Both the position numbers and the translations under genes were made by a program. Positions 47,069-55,595 of a DNA stretch of 64,000 nt are shown piece after piece (within the stretch, counting starts at the first letter, position 1; the number at the start of each line of letters is the position of its first letter). A model generated the notes under the pieces. The model was not told the DNA's origin. It was given only the letters and a program-made list of their open reading frames with translations, and searched no databases. This DNA is from Rhodococcus sp. 06-235-1A (lineage in GTDB: Bacteria; Actinomycetota; Actinomycetes; Mycobacteriales; Mycobacteriaceae), in NCBI RefSeq assembly GCF_002258785.1, contig NZ_NOYI01000003.1, positions 1 through 64,000 of the forward strand, in the 5' to 3' direction.

Positions 47069-48547
47069 GTGTCGACCCTCAGTGATCTGCTGGCCGAACA
47101 CACGGACCTTCCCGGCGTCGCCGTCGACCATCTCCAACGTGTCGTGGGGGAGTGGCAGCTGTTGGCCGATCTCTCTTTCGCGGACGTCCTGCTGTGGGTC
47201 GGCACCGACGACGTCACCGATGGGACTGCCGACGTGCTGTGTGTGGCCCAGTGCCGGCCGACCACCGCGCCGACGGTGTTCACCCACGACATCGTGGGCA
47301 CGACTATTTCCGAGTCCGAGCATCCGGATGTGATGGTCGCTCTGCAGCAACGGGAGATCGTCCAGGGCGGAGTCCTGACGCGCAGCGAAAGCATTCCGGT
47401 GCGCTGCGGCGAACACGTGATCGCAGTGCTGACACGCGACACCAACCCCGCGCAACTTCGGCCTCCGAGTGCCCTCGAGGTGGCCTACCGAGAATGCGCG
47501 GACGACCTCTGCCTGATGATCAGCGAAGGGACGTTTCCCACGCCCGAGGAGCGCACCGATGTGAACTCGTCTCCCCGAGCGGGCGACGGGTTCATTCGCG
47601 TCGACACCGAAGGGCGGGTGGACTACGCCAGCCCCAATGCGCTCTCGGCCTATCACCGAATGGGGCTGACAACGGAACTGTCCGGTCGAGACCTGGCGTC
47701 GGTCACCCGTTCGTTGGTCACCGATCCGTTCGACTCGCAGGAGGTTGCCGACCACATTCGGTCCTCGCTCAGTGGCAACGTGGGGCATCGAATGGAGGTC
47801 GATGCCCGCGGTGCCACCGTCCTCGTTCGCACGTTGGCTCTGCAGCCCCGTGGGCGGTCGGCAGGTGCGGCGGTGCTGATCCGCGACGTCACCGAAGTCA
47901 AACGACGCGATCGTGCCCTGCTCAGCAAGGACGCGACCATCCGGGAAATCCACCACCGGGTGAAGAACAACCTGCAGACGGTCGCAGCGCTGCTCCGACT
48001 GCAGTCGCGTCGACTGGAGAACGAGGAAGCTCGCACAGCGTTGTCGGAGTCCGTTCGTCGAGTGACGTCCATCGCGTTGGTGCACGAGATGTTGTCCATG
48101 TCGGTGGACGAGGAAGTGGACCTGGACGAGATAGTCGATCGACTGGTGCCGATCATGCTCGACATCGCAACGGTCAATCCGCGGGTACGCGTGGCCCGTG
48201 AGGGAAAGCTGGGAGTGTTCTCCGCAGAGCGGGCCACACCACTGGTGATGGTTCTGACCGAACTGGTGCAGAACGCGATGGAGCACGGTTTCGAGGCCGG
48301 ATCGGCCGGTGTGGTCCGGATCAGCGCCGACCGCTCCTCGAAATGGCTGGACGTGGTCATCCACGACGACGGACGCGGATTGCCTGCCGGGTTCTCCCTC
48401 GAACGATCGGATGGGCTCGGATTGCAGATCGTTCGGACATTGGTCTCGGTGGAGCTGAACGGATCGCTCGGTCTGCACCCGGCTGCGGGCGGGGGTACCG
48501 ACGCGATGCTGAGGGTCCCACTGGGACGGCGTGCGCCGAGGCTCTGA
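47069..48547 (+). CDS. pdtaS: Soluble sensor kinase PdtaS
   Basis: Cytosolic kinase that phosphorylates the ANTAR RNA-binding regulator PdtaR. The 492-aa protein has an N-terminal GAF-like domain (about 1-150), a PAS domain (about 165-280), a HisKA_2 H-box REIHHRVKNNLQTVAALLRLQ (His295/His296) and a HATPase domain with LVQNAMEHGF, VVIHDDGRGLPAGFSLE and SDGLGLQIVRTLV. The response regulator PdtaR is not in the window, as in mycobacteria, where it lies elsewhere. GTG 47069 is the start. Confidence 0.95.
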   Translation: MSTLSDLLAEHTDLPGVAVDHLQRVVGEWQLLADLSFADVLLWVGTDDVTDGTADVLCVAQCRPTTAPTVFTHDIVGTTISESEHPDVMVALQQREIVQGGVLTRSESIPVRCGEHVIAVLTRDTNPAQLRPPSALEVAYRECADDLCLMISEGTFPTPEERTDVNSSPRAGDGFIRVDTEGRVDYASPNALSAYHRMGLTTELSGRDLASVTRSLVTDPFDSQEVADHIRSSLSGNVGHRMEVDARGATVLVRTLALQPRGRSAGAAVLIRDVTEVKRRDRALLSKDATIREIHHRVKNNLQTVAALLRLQSRRLENEEARTALSESVRRVTSIALVHEMLSMSVDEEVDLDEIVDRLVPIMLDIATVNPRVRVAREGKLGVFSAERATPLVMVLTELVQNAMEHGFEAGSAGVVRISADRSSKWLDVVIHDDGRGLPAGFSLERSDGLGLQIVRTLVSVELNGSLGLHPAAGGGTDAMLRVPLGRRAPRL

Positions 48548-48602
48548 CTCACCGTTCGATGAACATCGGGTAACGCGTTCCGAGTGTCCGCCGCACCGAA
48601 AA

Positions 48603-48634
48603 GACCCGGTCTCCGCGTGTGCGGGGACCGGGTC
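48603..48634. terminator. Bidirectional terminator between pdtaS and whiB1
   Basis: Stem GACCCGGTCTCCGC / GCGGGGACCGGGTC (48603-48616, 48621-48634) with a GTGT loop and one wobble pair. Serves convergent pdtaS and whiB1. Confidence 0.85.
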
Positions 48635-48658
48635 CTGTCGACTTGTTGCGTGAGCGTC

Positions 48659-48913
48659 CTAGACGGAGCTGCGTGCGCGTGTGCGTGCATTGCGTCGCTT
48701 CAGTGCACGGCGCTCGTCTTCACTCATTGCACCCCATACTCCTGCGTCCTGGCCGGATTCGAGTGCCCAGGACAGGCATTCAGCGGTGACGGGGCACCGA
48801 GTACAGACGACTTTGGCATCGGCGATCTGCGCGAGCGCCGGACCACTGTTTCCCACCGGGAAAAATAGTTCCGGATCTTCATCGCGACAAATAGCCTTGT
48901 GGCGCCAGTCCAT
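48659..48913 (-). CDS. whiB1: WhiB-family [4Fe-4S] regulator WhiB1
   Basis: Essential NO-sensitive transcription factor that binds the main sigma factor. The 84-aa protein is full WhiB: AICRDEDPELFFPVG (Cys1), VVCTRCPVTAECLSWAL (CxxCxxxxxC), GVWGAMSEDERRALKR, then a basic end. All four cluster Cys are present. The upstream region has a CRP-like site. ATG 48913 gives MDWRHKAICRDED, identical in form to mycobacterial WhiB1. Confidence 0.97.
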   Translation of the reverse strand: MDWRHKAICRDEDPELFFPVGNSGPALAQIADAKVVCTRCPVTAECLSWALESGQDAGVWGAMSEDERRALKRRNARTRARSSV

Positions 48914-48997
48914 CCTCTGCTCCTTACCGGGCGCCGAAGCGCCGTTTCGTTTCTCTTCTGTTCACGAGTGGGTAACCAATGTTTCCGCACTGTTGCT

Positions 48998-49013
48998 TGT
49001 GAATGCTTTCACG
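48998..49013. promoter_or_regulatory. CRP-like binding site upstream of whiB1
   Basis: TGTGA-ATGCTT-TCACG matches the cAMP-receptor-protein consensus TGTGA-N6-TCACA at 9 of 10 fixed positions. It lies 85 nt before the whiB1 start. Mycobacterial whiB1 is a known CRP (Rv3676) target, which supports function here. Confidence 0.7.
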
Positions 49014-49178
49014 AACTCAGGTGAAGTCAAGGGATACGCGCGTGACCGTGGTCAAGCTCACTCTGTTAGGCTCGCTTTAGCCTTCTGCGCTCCTTTGTAC
49101 CCCGAGCTGAAAGATTTCGCTCGTGTTTCCTGGGAAACAGCGCGTCCGGCGGACTCCTACGGCCCCGGCGACCACGCG

Positions 49179-50132
49179 TCACGCGCTCGGGGCGACGACT
49201 TCCAACGCGTCGGGAGTGGAGAAGAACTCTGCTTCCGTGCGCTCGCCCAGGTAGTCCCCATCCATCTGCAAGCCAACCGGCTCCAGCGAGGAAATTCGGA
49301 CACTCGGAACGTCGTCAATCCGAATCAGCTTGCGAGACTTGGGTTCCGCTCCCTTGGCCAACAACTGACGCGACACCCGTAGCGTGGGGAAGAGCGCAGT
49401 CGAGCGCATGGCGAACACCCCGAGGCCCGAGTCGAAACCTGTGCCGGGATTGGTGTGCACCGGCCGCTGGTTCAGATACGTCCACGGACTCGAATTCGAC
49501 ACGAACGCGTAATGCACCCCGTCGAACGAATCCCGCCCGGGAACCTCCACCGTCAACCGAGCCGGCCGACGCTTGTGCTTGAAGAACTCCTGCACCGCCG
49601 ACCGCAGATAACGCGTCGCGGACACCGGCTTGCCGTCCTTGCGACTGGCGTCGATCGCCCGACACACGTCGGCATCCAGACCCATGCCCGCATTGAACGT
49701 GAACCAGCGGTTGTCGCAATGTCCAAGCCCGATCGTCCGCCGCGCCCGCGCATCGAGCAGCCCGATCAACTGATTCGTCGCCGCGACCGGATCCGCCTCG
49801 ATTCCGAGGGAACGCGCGAAAACGTTCGCGCTGCCACCCGGAACGACCGCGATCGGTGGAATCGCACCGATCGTCACCGCCTGCATCGACGTCGGCAACG
49901 GCACCCCGAGCAGACCGTTGATCACCTCGTTGACCGTGCCGTCACCACCGTGCACGATCACCAGACCCATCCCGTCCTCACGGGCACCCCGAGCAAGCTC
50001 GGACGCATGATCACGATGGGTCGTCTGCGCAACCGTCACTCGCACCCGACTCGACAAGGCATGAGCCAGCAGATCCCGAGCCGCTGCCGTCGTAGAAGTC
50101 GCATTGGGATTGACGATCAGCAGCGCACGCAC
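49179..50132 (-). CDS. Diacylglycerol/lipid kinase family protein
   Basis: Lipid or sphingosine-type kinase catalytic domain (DAGK_cat), likely acting on a membrane lipid. The sequence has LIVNPNATSTTAAARDLLAHAL, the glycine-rich nucleotide loop IVHGGDGTVNEVINGLLG, VPGGSANVFARSLG, FNAGMGLDADVC and QMDGDYLGE in the C-terminal part. Substrate is unknown. GTG 50132 gives MRALLIVNPNATS; GTGs at 50138 and 50144 are also in frame, and no clear ribosome site decides. Its upstream end meets a 32-33-bp repeat block. Confidence 0.88.
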   Translation of the reverse strand: MRALLIVNPNATSTTAAARDLLAHALSSRVRVTVAQTTHRDHASELARGAREDGMGLVIVHGGDGTVNEVINGLLGVPLPTSMQAVTIGAIPPIAVVPGGSANVFARSLGIEADPVAATNQLIGLLDARARRTIGLGHCDNRWFTFNAGMGLDADVCRAIDASRKDGKPVSATRYLRSAVQEFFKHKRRPARLTVEVPGRDSFDGVHYAFVSNSSPWTYLNQRPVHTNPGTGFDSGLGVFAMRSTALFPTLRVSRQLLAKGAEPKSRKLIRIDDVPSVRISSLEPVGLQMDGDYLGERTEAEFFSTPDALEVVAPSA

Positions 50133-50148
50133 GAGCACTGACACTACT

Positions 50149-50236
50149 GGGTCGTACGGCAGGCTCCACCCCGGTCACCCGGGTCGTTCCGCAGGCTCCA
50201 CTCTTTTTCTTCCGGGTCGTTTCGCAGGCTCCACTC
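50149..50236. repeat. Three degenerate 32-33-bp repeats, same family as in purE
   Basis: Copies begin at 50149, 50181 and 50214, each built on GGGTCGTNNNGCAGGCTCCAC. Copy 2 (GGTCGTTCCGCAGGCTCCAC) is identical over 20 nt to the repeat inside purE. The block fills the gap between the lipid kinase and the membrane-protein gene, so it may separate or overlap their promoters. Confidence 0.9.
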
Positions 50237-50258
50237 TCGCGTTGCCTAGGCTGGTCGC

Positions 50259-50690
50259 GTGCCCACCACCACACCCGAGAATCTCACCCCGCCGTCGACG
50301 TTTCGATCTGCCGGGATACTCGTGGCAGCGGAGGGCGTGGCGTCGTTGATCGCCGCATTGGTCCTCGTCGTCCGAGCGGTGTCCGGCGAAGGGGACAACG
50401 CGGTCGCCAACGGTTACGGCACCGCCGGGTGGTTCGGGGTGCTGGGCGTCGGGGTCGGAGCTGCGGGAGTCGCCCTGATTCTCGGCAAACGCTGGGGCAG
50501 AGCCATCGCCACCGTCGTGCAGCTACTGCTTCTACCCGTCGTGTGGTCGCTGCTCACCGGATCGCACCAGATCGCCTACGGCATCGCTCTCGGCGTGGTG
50601 GTCCTCGGGGTGCTCGTGCTGCTGTTCAGCCCGCCGTCCTCGCAATGGATGGCAGCCGAATACAGCGACGTCGACGACGAGCTGGGCTGA
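50259..50690 (+). CDS. Small integral membrane protein
   Basis: A 143-aa protein with four predicted membrane helices (for example AGILVAAEGVASLIAALVLVV, GVLGVGVGAAGVALIL, VVQLLLLPVVWSLL and IALGVVVLGVLVLLF) and an acidic C-terminal end. It corresponds to the Rv3217c-type membrane proteins of unknown function. GTG 50259 is the start. It is divergent from the lipid kinase and convergent to the acetyltransferase gene. Confidence 0.8.
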   Translation: MPTTTPENLTPPSTFRSAGILVAAEGVASLIAALVLVVRAVSGEGDNAVANGYGTAGWFGVLGVGVGAAGVALILGKRWGRAIATVVQLLLLPVVWSLLTGSHQIAYGIALGVVVLGVLVLLFSPPSSQWMAAEYSDVDDELG

Positions 50691-50699
50691 GCGGGACCG

Positions 50700-51176
50700 T
50701 CAGCCCGCCTGCGCGGCGAGTCGGGCCAGCGCGACATCGGCCAACCGAAAAGTCGTCCACTCGTCCTGCGACTCCGCTCCCAGCGATCTGTAGAAGCCGA
50801 TCGACGGGGTGTTCCAGTCCAGAACGGACCAGGTCAGCCGCGTGTAGTCGTGGTCGACGCATTCGGCGGCCAACGCCGCGAGCAGCGCGGTTCCGAACCC
50901 TCCTCCGCGCGCGGCCGGTTGCACGTAGAGGTCCTCGAGATAGATTCCGTTGACGCCGTCCCACGTCGAGAAGTTCAAGAACCAGAGCGCACAGCCCACC
51001 ACAGTCCCCTCGTGCTCGGCGACGTGTGCGAACACCGACGGTTGCGCGCCGAACAGCGCCGAACGAAGCTGCTCGTCTCGAACGGTGCACAGCGGGGACG
51101 ACTTCTCGTAGGCCGCGAGTTCGTGCACGAGTGCGGTGATGGCCGGAACATCGGCCTCGGTGGCGCGGCGGATCAT
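50700..51176 (-). CDS. GNAT-family N-acetyltransferase
   Basis: A 158-aa acetyltransferase. Motifs: RRATEADVPAITALVHELAAYEKS, FAHVAEHEGTVVGCALWFLNFSTWDG, the acetyl-CoA loop LEDLYVQPAARGGGFGTALLAAL and LDWNTPSIGFYRSLGAE, close to the diamine acetyltransferase/SSAT-like group (Rv3216 type). Substrate is unproven; a polyamine or amino acid is possible. ATG 51176 overlaps the phosphatase gene stop by 4 nt, so the two are coupled. Confidence 0.9.
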   Translation of the reverse strand: MIRRATEADVPAITALVHELAAYEKSSPLCTVRDEQLRSALFGAQPSVFAHVAEHEGTVVGCALWFLNFSTWDGVNGIYLEDLYVQPAARGGGFGTALLAALAAECVDHDYTRLTWSVLDWNTPSIGFYRSLGAESQDEWTTFRLADVALARLAAQAG

Positions 51177-51814
51177 CGTCGGTCTTCTTTGGGTGCGGAC
51201 GCTGCGGTGAGGATCGAAGGGTGCACGTTGTGCGCGACGAGCTGGCGGAACGAATGCTCGAATCCGAGCAACGAGTACGCGGCGGGCGAGAGGGCGAATC
51301 GCTTCCCCTCGGTGACCGGGGCCTCGGTCCATCCGGCGATGAGTGCGCGAGAGAAGTGGCCGTGGCCGACCAGTACGACGTCGCGACCGCTCAGTAGCGG
51401 GAGTACGACCGAGAGCACGAGTTCCACTCGCACGGCGATGTCGCCGATCGACTCACCGCCAGGACACGGATGCGTCCACACGGTCCAGTGCGGCACCGTC
51501 TCGTGGATCTCCGCCGATGTGATGCCCTCGTAGTCGCCGTAGTCCCACTCCGACAACGCATCCCACGTTCGGTCGATGTGCAGGCCGGCGAGATCGGCGG
51601 TCCTGCGGGCCCGCTCTCGCGGGCTGGTGACGACCAAGGGATCGCGCAGCTTCAGCAGTCGGAGGAGTGATCCGGCGTCGACGGCCTGCTGCTCGCCGAT
51701 GCTCGTGAGCGGGACATCGGTGTTCCCGGTGTGTTTGCCGGCGAGGGCCCATTCGGTTTCTCCGTGGCGGAGCAGAACAACTCTTCCGGCCTCGACGCCG
51801 CCGTGTGTGGTCAT
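51173..51814 (-). CDS. Histidine-phosphatase (phosphoglycerate-mutase fold) protein
   Basis: A 213-aa acid-phosphatase-type protein matching Rv3214. The catalytic RHG motif is VVLLRHGETEWALAGKHTGNTD; VTSPRERARRTADLAG and GHGHFSRALIAGW give the remaining active-site residues. Mycobacterial Rv3214 acts as a phosphatase, not as a mutase, despite earlier names such as gpm2. It lies upstream of, and is translationally coupled to, the GNAT gene. Confidence 0.88.
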   Translation of the reverse strand: MTTHGGVEAGRVVLLRHGETEWALAGKHTGNTDVPLTSIGEQQAVDAGSLLRLLKLRDPLVVTSPRERARRTADLAGLHIDRTWDALSEWDYGDYEGITSAEIHETVPHWTVWTHPCPGGESIGDIAVRVELVLSVVLPLLSGRDVVLVGHGHFSRALIAGWTEAPVTEGKRFALSPAAYSLLGFEHSFRQLVAHNVHPSILTAASAPKEDRR

Positions 51815-52005
51815 GACACGATCATGCCCGTCGTAGCGATGTGGCCTTTGTCATAGGTGCCGTGTGGATGTGTCCGAAAATGCCATTGAGCACAGACCTA
51901 CCGGACGGTTACTCTCGGTGCGAATCTTCACCGTCCCGGGCGACACGTCCTCGCCCTCGCGCGCCCTCGCCGGCCTCGCAACTCCTTCTCACGACCTGGA
52001 GAACC

Positions 52006-53472
52006 ATGACCGACCTGCAGAAGCCCGCGTCGTCCGATGCGCCGGAGAAGCTCGACGGCGCGTTGCTGAAGATCGCCGGGGTCGTCGTGCTCGGGGCGAT
52101 CATGTCGATTCTCGACGTCACCGTCGTCAGTGTCGCGCTCCGGACGTTCACCGACGTGTTCGACACCACCTACGCCAACGCGGCGTGGACGATGACGGGC
52201 TACACGCTCGCTCTGGCGACCGTCATACCTCTGACCGGGTGGGCTGCCGATCGATTCGGAACCAAACGCCTCTACATCACCGCGCTCGTGTTGTTCGTTC
52301 TCGGTTCGGTGCTGTGCAGCTTCGCCTGGGACATCACCTCCCTCATCGTGTTCCGAGTACTGCAGGGTCTCGGCGGCGGCATGCTGATGCCGCTGGGTAT
52401 GACGATCATGACGCGCGCTGCCGGTCCAGAGCGGATCGGTCGGGTGATGGCCGTATTGGGTGTTCCGATGCTCATCGGTCCCATCGCAGGACCCATCCTC
52501 GGCGGCTGGCTGATCGAAGCGGCGAGCTGGCACTGGATCTTCCTCATCAACCTGCCGATCGGCATCATCGCGTTGATCGCCGCCGTGGTGATCTTCCCCA
52601 AGGACAACCCGACTCCGTCGGAGTCCTTCGACTTCCGCGGCATGCTCATGCTCTCGCCGGGTCTCGCGCTCTTCCTCTACGGCGCATCCTCGGTGGTCGA
52701 AACCGAAACCGTTCTTGCGGTGAAGGTGCTGGTTCCGGTCATCCTGGGACTGGTGTTGATCGTTCTGTTCGTCTTCCATGCTCTCCGTGTCGAGCATCCG
52801 CTGATCGACCTGCGGCTGTTCAAGAACAGGTCGCTGTCGGTGGCCGTCATCACCACGACACTGTTCATGGTCGCCTTCATGGGCGCAGGTCTGCTGTTCC
52901 CGAGTTATTTCCTGCTTCGCGGCGAATCCACTCTGACGGCGGGGCTCCTGCTCGCCCCGCAGGGCATCGGCGCGATGATTGCTATGCCGATCGCCGGGGT
53001 GATCGCCGACAAATTCGGTCCCGGCAGGATCGTGCTGGTGGGCATGGTGCTCATCACCGCGGGCATGGCGGTGTTCACGCAGGTCGGAACCAGCACGTCC
53101 TACACCCTGCTCATCGGCGCATTGTTCGTCATGGGCCTCGGCCTCGGTTCGACGATGATGCCGATCATGACGGCCGCCTTGCAGACACTGACCGACGAGA
53201 CCGTCGCGCGTGGTTCGACGTTGATGAACATCGTGCAACAGGCTGCCGGTTCGATCGGCACTGCCCTGATGTCGGTGGTGCTCACTGCTCAGCAGAAGCC
53301 CGCACTGACCGCCACCAGCCAGGCCGAGGCGTTCGACATCTCGGCCGGTGCCTTCGGTACCACCTTCATGGTGGCGTTGGTTCTCATCGTCGTGACGTTC
53401 GTTCCTGCGTTCTTCCTGCCTCGAACCAAGCACGTGAGCGAGGCGTCGGCGACACCGGTAGTGCTGCACTGA
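52006..53472 (+). CDS. MFS drug/proton antiporter, DHA2 (EmrB/QacA) family
   Basis: A 488-aa exporter with about 14 membrane helices. Family motifs: motif A GWAADRFGTKRLYI, the DHA2 start LGAIMSILDVTVVSVAL, LQGLGGGMLMPLGMTIM, the antiporter motif C LGVPMLIGPIAGPILGGWLIEAASWHWIFLINLPIG, and a C-terminal half ending in FLPRTKH. Substrate unknown, probably toxic organic compounds. ATG 52006 is chosen because GGAG precedes it and the upstream 55 residues are not conserved. Confidence 0.9.
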   Translation: MTDLQKPASSDAPEKLDGALLKIAGVVVLGAIMSILDVTVVSVALRTFTDVFDTTYANAAWTMTGYTLALATVIPLTGWAADRFGTKRLYITALVLFVLGSVLCSFAWDITSLIVFRVLQGLGGGMLMPLGMTIMTRAAGPERIGRVMAVLGVPMLIGPIAGPILGGWLIEAASWHWIFLINLPIGIIALIAAVVIFPKDNPTPSESFDFRGMLMLSPGLALFLYGASSVVETETVLAVKVLVPVILGLVLIVLFVFHALRVEHPLIDLRLFKNRSLSVAVITTTLFMVAFMGAGLLFPSYFLLRGESTLTAGLLLAPQGIGAMIAMPIAGVIADKFGPGRIVLVGMVLITAGMAVFTQVGTSTSYTLLIGALFVMGLGLGSTMMPIMTAALQTLTDETVARGSTLMNIVQQAAGSIGTALMSVVLTAQQKPALTATSQAEAFDISAGAFGTTFMVALVLIVVTFVPAFFLPRTKHVSEASATPVVLH

Positions 53473-53531
53473 CGCGCCCGAGAGGTGCCGAACCCTCGCT
53501 CATCCGCCGAATGTAGGCAAGGATCAGGGCC

Positions 53532-54326
53532 GTGACGACAATTCTTGCGGTAGCGAATCAGAAGGGCGGCGTGGCCAAGACCACCACGGTGGCCTCGCTC
53601 GCGGCAGCGCTGCACGCGCTCGACCGACGTGTCCTGGTGGTCGACCTCGACCCGCAGGGCTGCCTGACGTTCTCTCTCGGACACAATCCCGACAAGCTGG
53701 ATTCCTCGGTGCACGAGGTGCTCACCGGCGACGCCAAGGTCGAGGACGTGCTGATCGAGACGGCGGAAGGAATTGTGTTGTTGCCGGCGACGATCGACCT
53801 CGCAGGCGCGGAAGCACTGTTGTTGATGCGCGCGGGTCGAGAATTCGCCCTCAAGCGCGCACTCGCCCCGATTCTCGAGGACTTCGACGTCGTCGTCATC
53901 GATTGCCCACCGTCACTCGGAGTGCTGACCCTCAACGGCCTCACCGCCGCGCAGTCGGTATTGGTACCCCTGCAGTGCGAGACTCTCGCCCACCGCGGAG
54001 TCGGACAGCTGTTGCGGACGGTGTCCGAGGTGCAGCAGATCACCAACCCCGATCTGACGCTTCTGGGTGCCCTTCCGACTCTGTTCGATGCCCGCACCAC
54101 CCACAGCAGGGATGTGCTCGGTGACGTGTCGGACCGCTATTCGCTGCCGGTCCTGGCACCGCCGATCCCGCGCACCGTGCGCTTCGCCGAGGCCAGTGCA
54201 TCGGGCGCGACCGTACTGTCGGGACGCAAGAACAAGGGCGCGCAGGCGTATCGCGAACTCGCCGAGAATCTGCTCGCGCACTGGAACAACGGAGCCGTGC
54301 TGAAAACCTACGATCCGGCTGCGTAG
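53532..54326 (+). CDS. ParA-like ATPase (Soj family, orphan)
   Basis: A 264-aa deviant Walker ATPase: VANQKGGVAKTTTVASLA (KGGxxKT), VVDLDPQGCLTFSLG (switch I) and VVVIDCPPSLGVLTLNGL. No parB lies next to it, and the true chromosome-partition parAB is normally near oriC, so it is an orphan ParA (Rv3213c type). These may position other complexes; no specific role is evident. It is convergent with the quinoprotein-like gene. Confidence 0.88.
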   Translation: MTTILAVANQKGGVAKTTTVASLAAALHALDRRVLVVDLDPQGCLTFSLGHNPDKLDSSVHEVLTGDAKVEDVLIETAEGIVLLPATIDLAGAEALLLMRAGREFALKRALAPILEDFDVVVIDCPPSLGVLTLNGLTAAQSVLVPLQCETLAHRGVGQLLRTVSEVQQITNPDLTLLGALPTLFDARTTHSRDVLGDVSDRYSLPVLAPPIPRTVRFAEASASGATVLSGRKNKGAQAYRELAENLLAHWNNGAVLKTYDPAA

Positions 54327-54344
54327 GAACGGCAACCGGTTGGA

Positions 54345-55586
54345 TCAGCCGAGAGCGACCACGTCGCTGCCGCGCTGTTCGACGACAACATCGCCGATCA
54401 CCGACGTCTGTACCGGACCGGCATAGTCACCGCGGTCGACCGGGATGTCGGCAGTCGTCGTTCCGGTGGCGAGATCGACCACCGCGATGGCGTCGGGCAC
54501 GGGTACGAGCAACCGACCGGCCATGACCGATCCGCTACCGAGGGCTCCCGGGATGGACCAGACGGGTGACAGGCTGGTGGAATCGAGTGCCTGTATTCCC
54601 GTACCGGTGAACCAGGTGAAGACCGAACCGGCTTTCGTCGCAGTCGAATTCGACGAGTCGGTGATGGGGGCGAGTGCGTATTCGGAGATCCGTGCAGCCG
54701 TGTCGTCGTAGAGGCCGATCCGATCGGGTGCACCGTTCTCGGCTGGGATACGAAGCGCGACAACGCTTCCGGTGATGGCAATGATGCGCCCAGCGGTCGG
54801 TGAGTCCGGCCCGGGAACGAGTTCCGGCACCACCGTCGATCCGTACTCCTCGGGTTCACTCGCGTCCTTGGGTGCAGGATTGAGCAGAGACAATCGGGCC
54901 GCCGCTTCGCCGGGGCACTGCTCGAGCACAGCAGTACGCGAGTTCGTCGACGCCGAGGACAGAAGCGTGCATCCGGTCCGCGGCTGGCTGCCGGGATTGA
55001 CCGGGGCGTCGACGCGACCGTATTCGAGGGTGCGCACCATGTCCGACCGCCACAATTCCATGCGGGTATCGCCCCTCGCGGTCACGTACGTGCCGTCGGA
55101 CGCCAGGCGAATCGAATCGTCGGCGTCGGAGGTGCGTTGCGCTTTGCGCTCTCCGGTTGATCCGTCGAGCTCGGTCACCTGCGAACAGCCCCGGTCGTCG
55201 CGGTACACCGCTACTGCCGTGTTCCACGCCGCGACCACCGAGCACAGGGGGAGGTCGCGCGTGTACGACCAGGCCTGCGCACCGGACCGCGGATCGTGGC
55301 CGACGACGGCTCCTCCGTCGGCGGTCACCACCGAGGATCCGGTGACGACCGGGGCCGGTGTGCGTGTGGCATCGGTTGCCCCGCTCGGGGCGCGCCACAG
55401 TTCCGCCAGTGACGAGGGCACAGAGGGTGCGGGCTCGGCCTGCGGCAGCGGCTCTCCGGCCGATATCGACGTGGTACCGCGGGCATCGCCGGTCCACCAG
55501 GCAATGCTCGCGGCCACGACCACCACAATTGCGATGACGGCGGCGACGACGAGGTCGGTTCTCGTCCGACGTTCTGGAGCCAGCAC
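54345..55586 (-). CDS. Membrane-anchored PQQ-like beta-propeller protein
   Basis: A 413-aa protein of the Rv3212 type. It has a short cytoplasmic start, a single membrane helix (LVVAAVIAIVVVVAASIAWW, about 12-31) and a large extracytoplasmic domain with repeats typical of PQQ-like propellers, such as GAVVGHDPRSGAQAWSYTRDLP and SLSPVWSIPGALGSGSVMAGRLLVPVPDAIAVVDLATG. No co-factor or active site is apparent; it may be a scaffold or sensor. GTG 55586 lies 9 nt behind rhlE on the same strand. Confidence 0.75.
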   Translation of the reverse strand: MLAPERRTRTDLVVAAVIAIVVVVAASIAWWTGDARGTTSISAGEPLPQAEPAPSVPSSLAELWRAPSGATDATRTPAPVVTGSSVVTADGGAVVGHDPRSGAQAWSYTRDLPLCSVVAAWNTAVAVYRDDRGCSQVTELDGSTGERKAQRTSDADDSIRLASDGTYVTARGDTRMELWRSDMVRTLEYGRVDAPVNPGSQPRTGCTLLSSASTNSRTAVLEQCPGEAAARLSLLNPAPKDASEPEEYGSTVVPELVPGPDSPTAGRIIAITGSVVALRIPAENGAPDRIGLYDDTAARISEYALAPITDSSNSTATKAGSVFTWFTGTGIQALDSTSLSPVWSIPGALGSGSVMAGRLLVPVPDAIAVVDLATGTTTADIPVDRGDYAGPVQTSVIGDVVVEQRGSDVVALG

Positions 55587-55595
55587 GACGGGAGA

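Noticed and set aside
49065-49083. TTAGGCT...AGCCT stretch resembling an IdeR/DmdR iron box upstream of whiB1
   Set aside because: Only about half of the 19 consensus positions match and the spacing is off; no iron-related gene lies nearby.
49121-49140. Short GTTTCC/GGAAAC hairpin after the lipid kinase gene
   Set aside because: Stem of about 7 bp with a 2-nt centre and no T-run; too weak to call a terminator.
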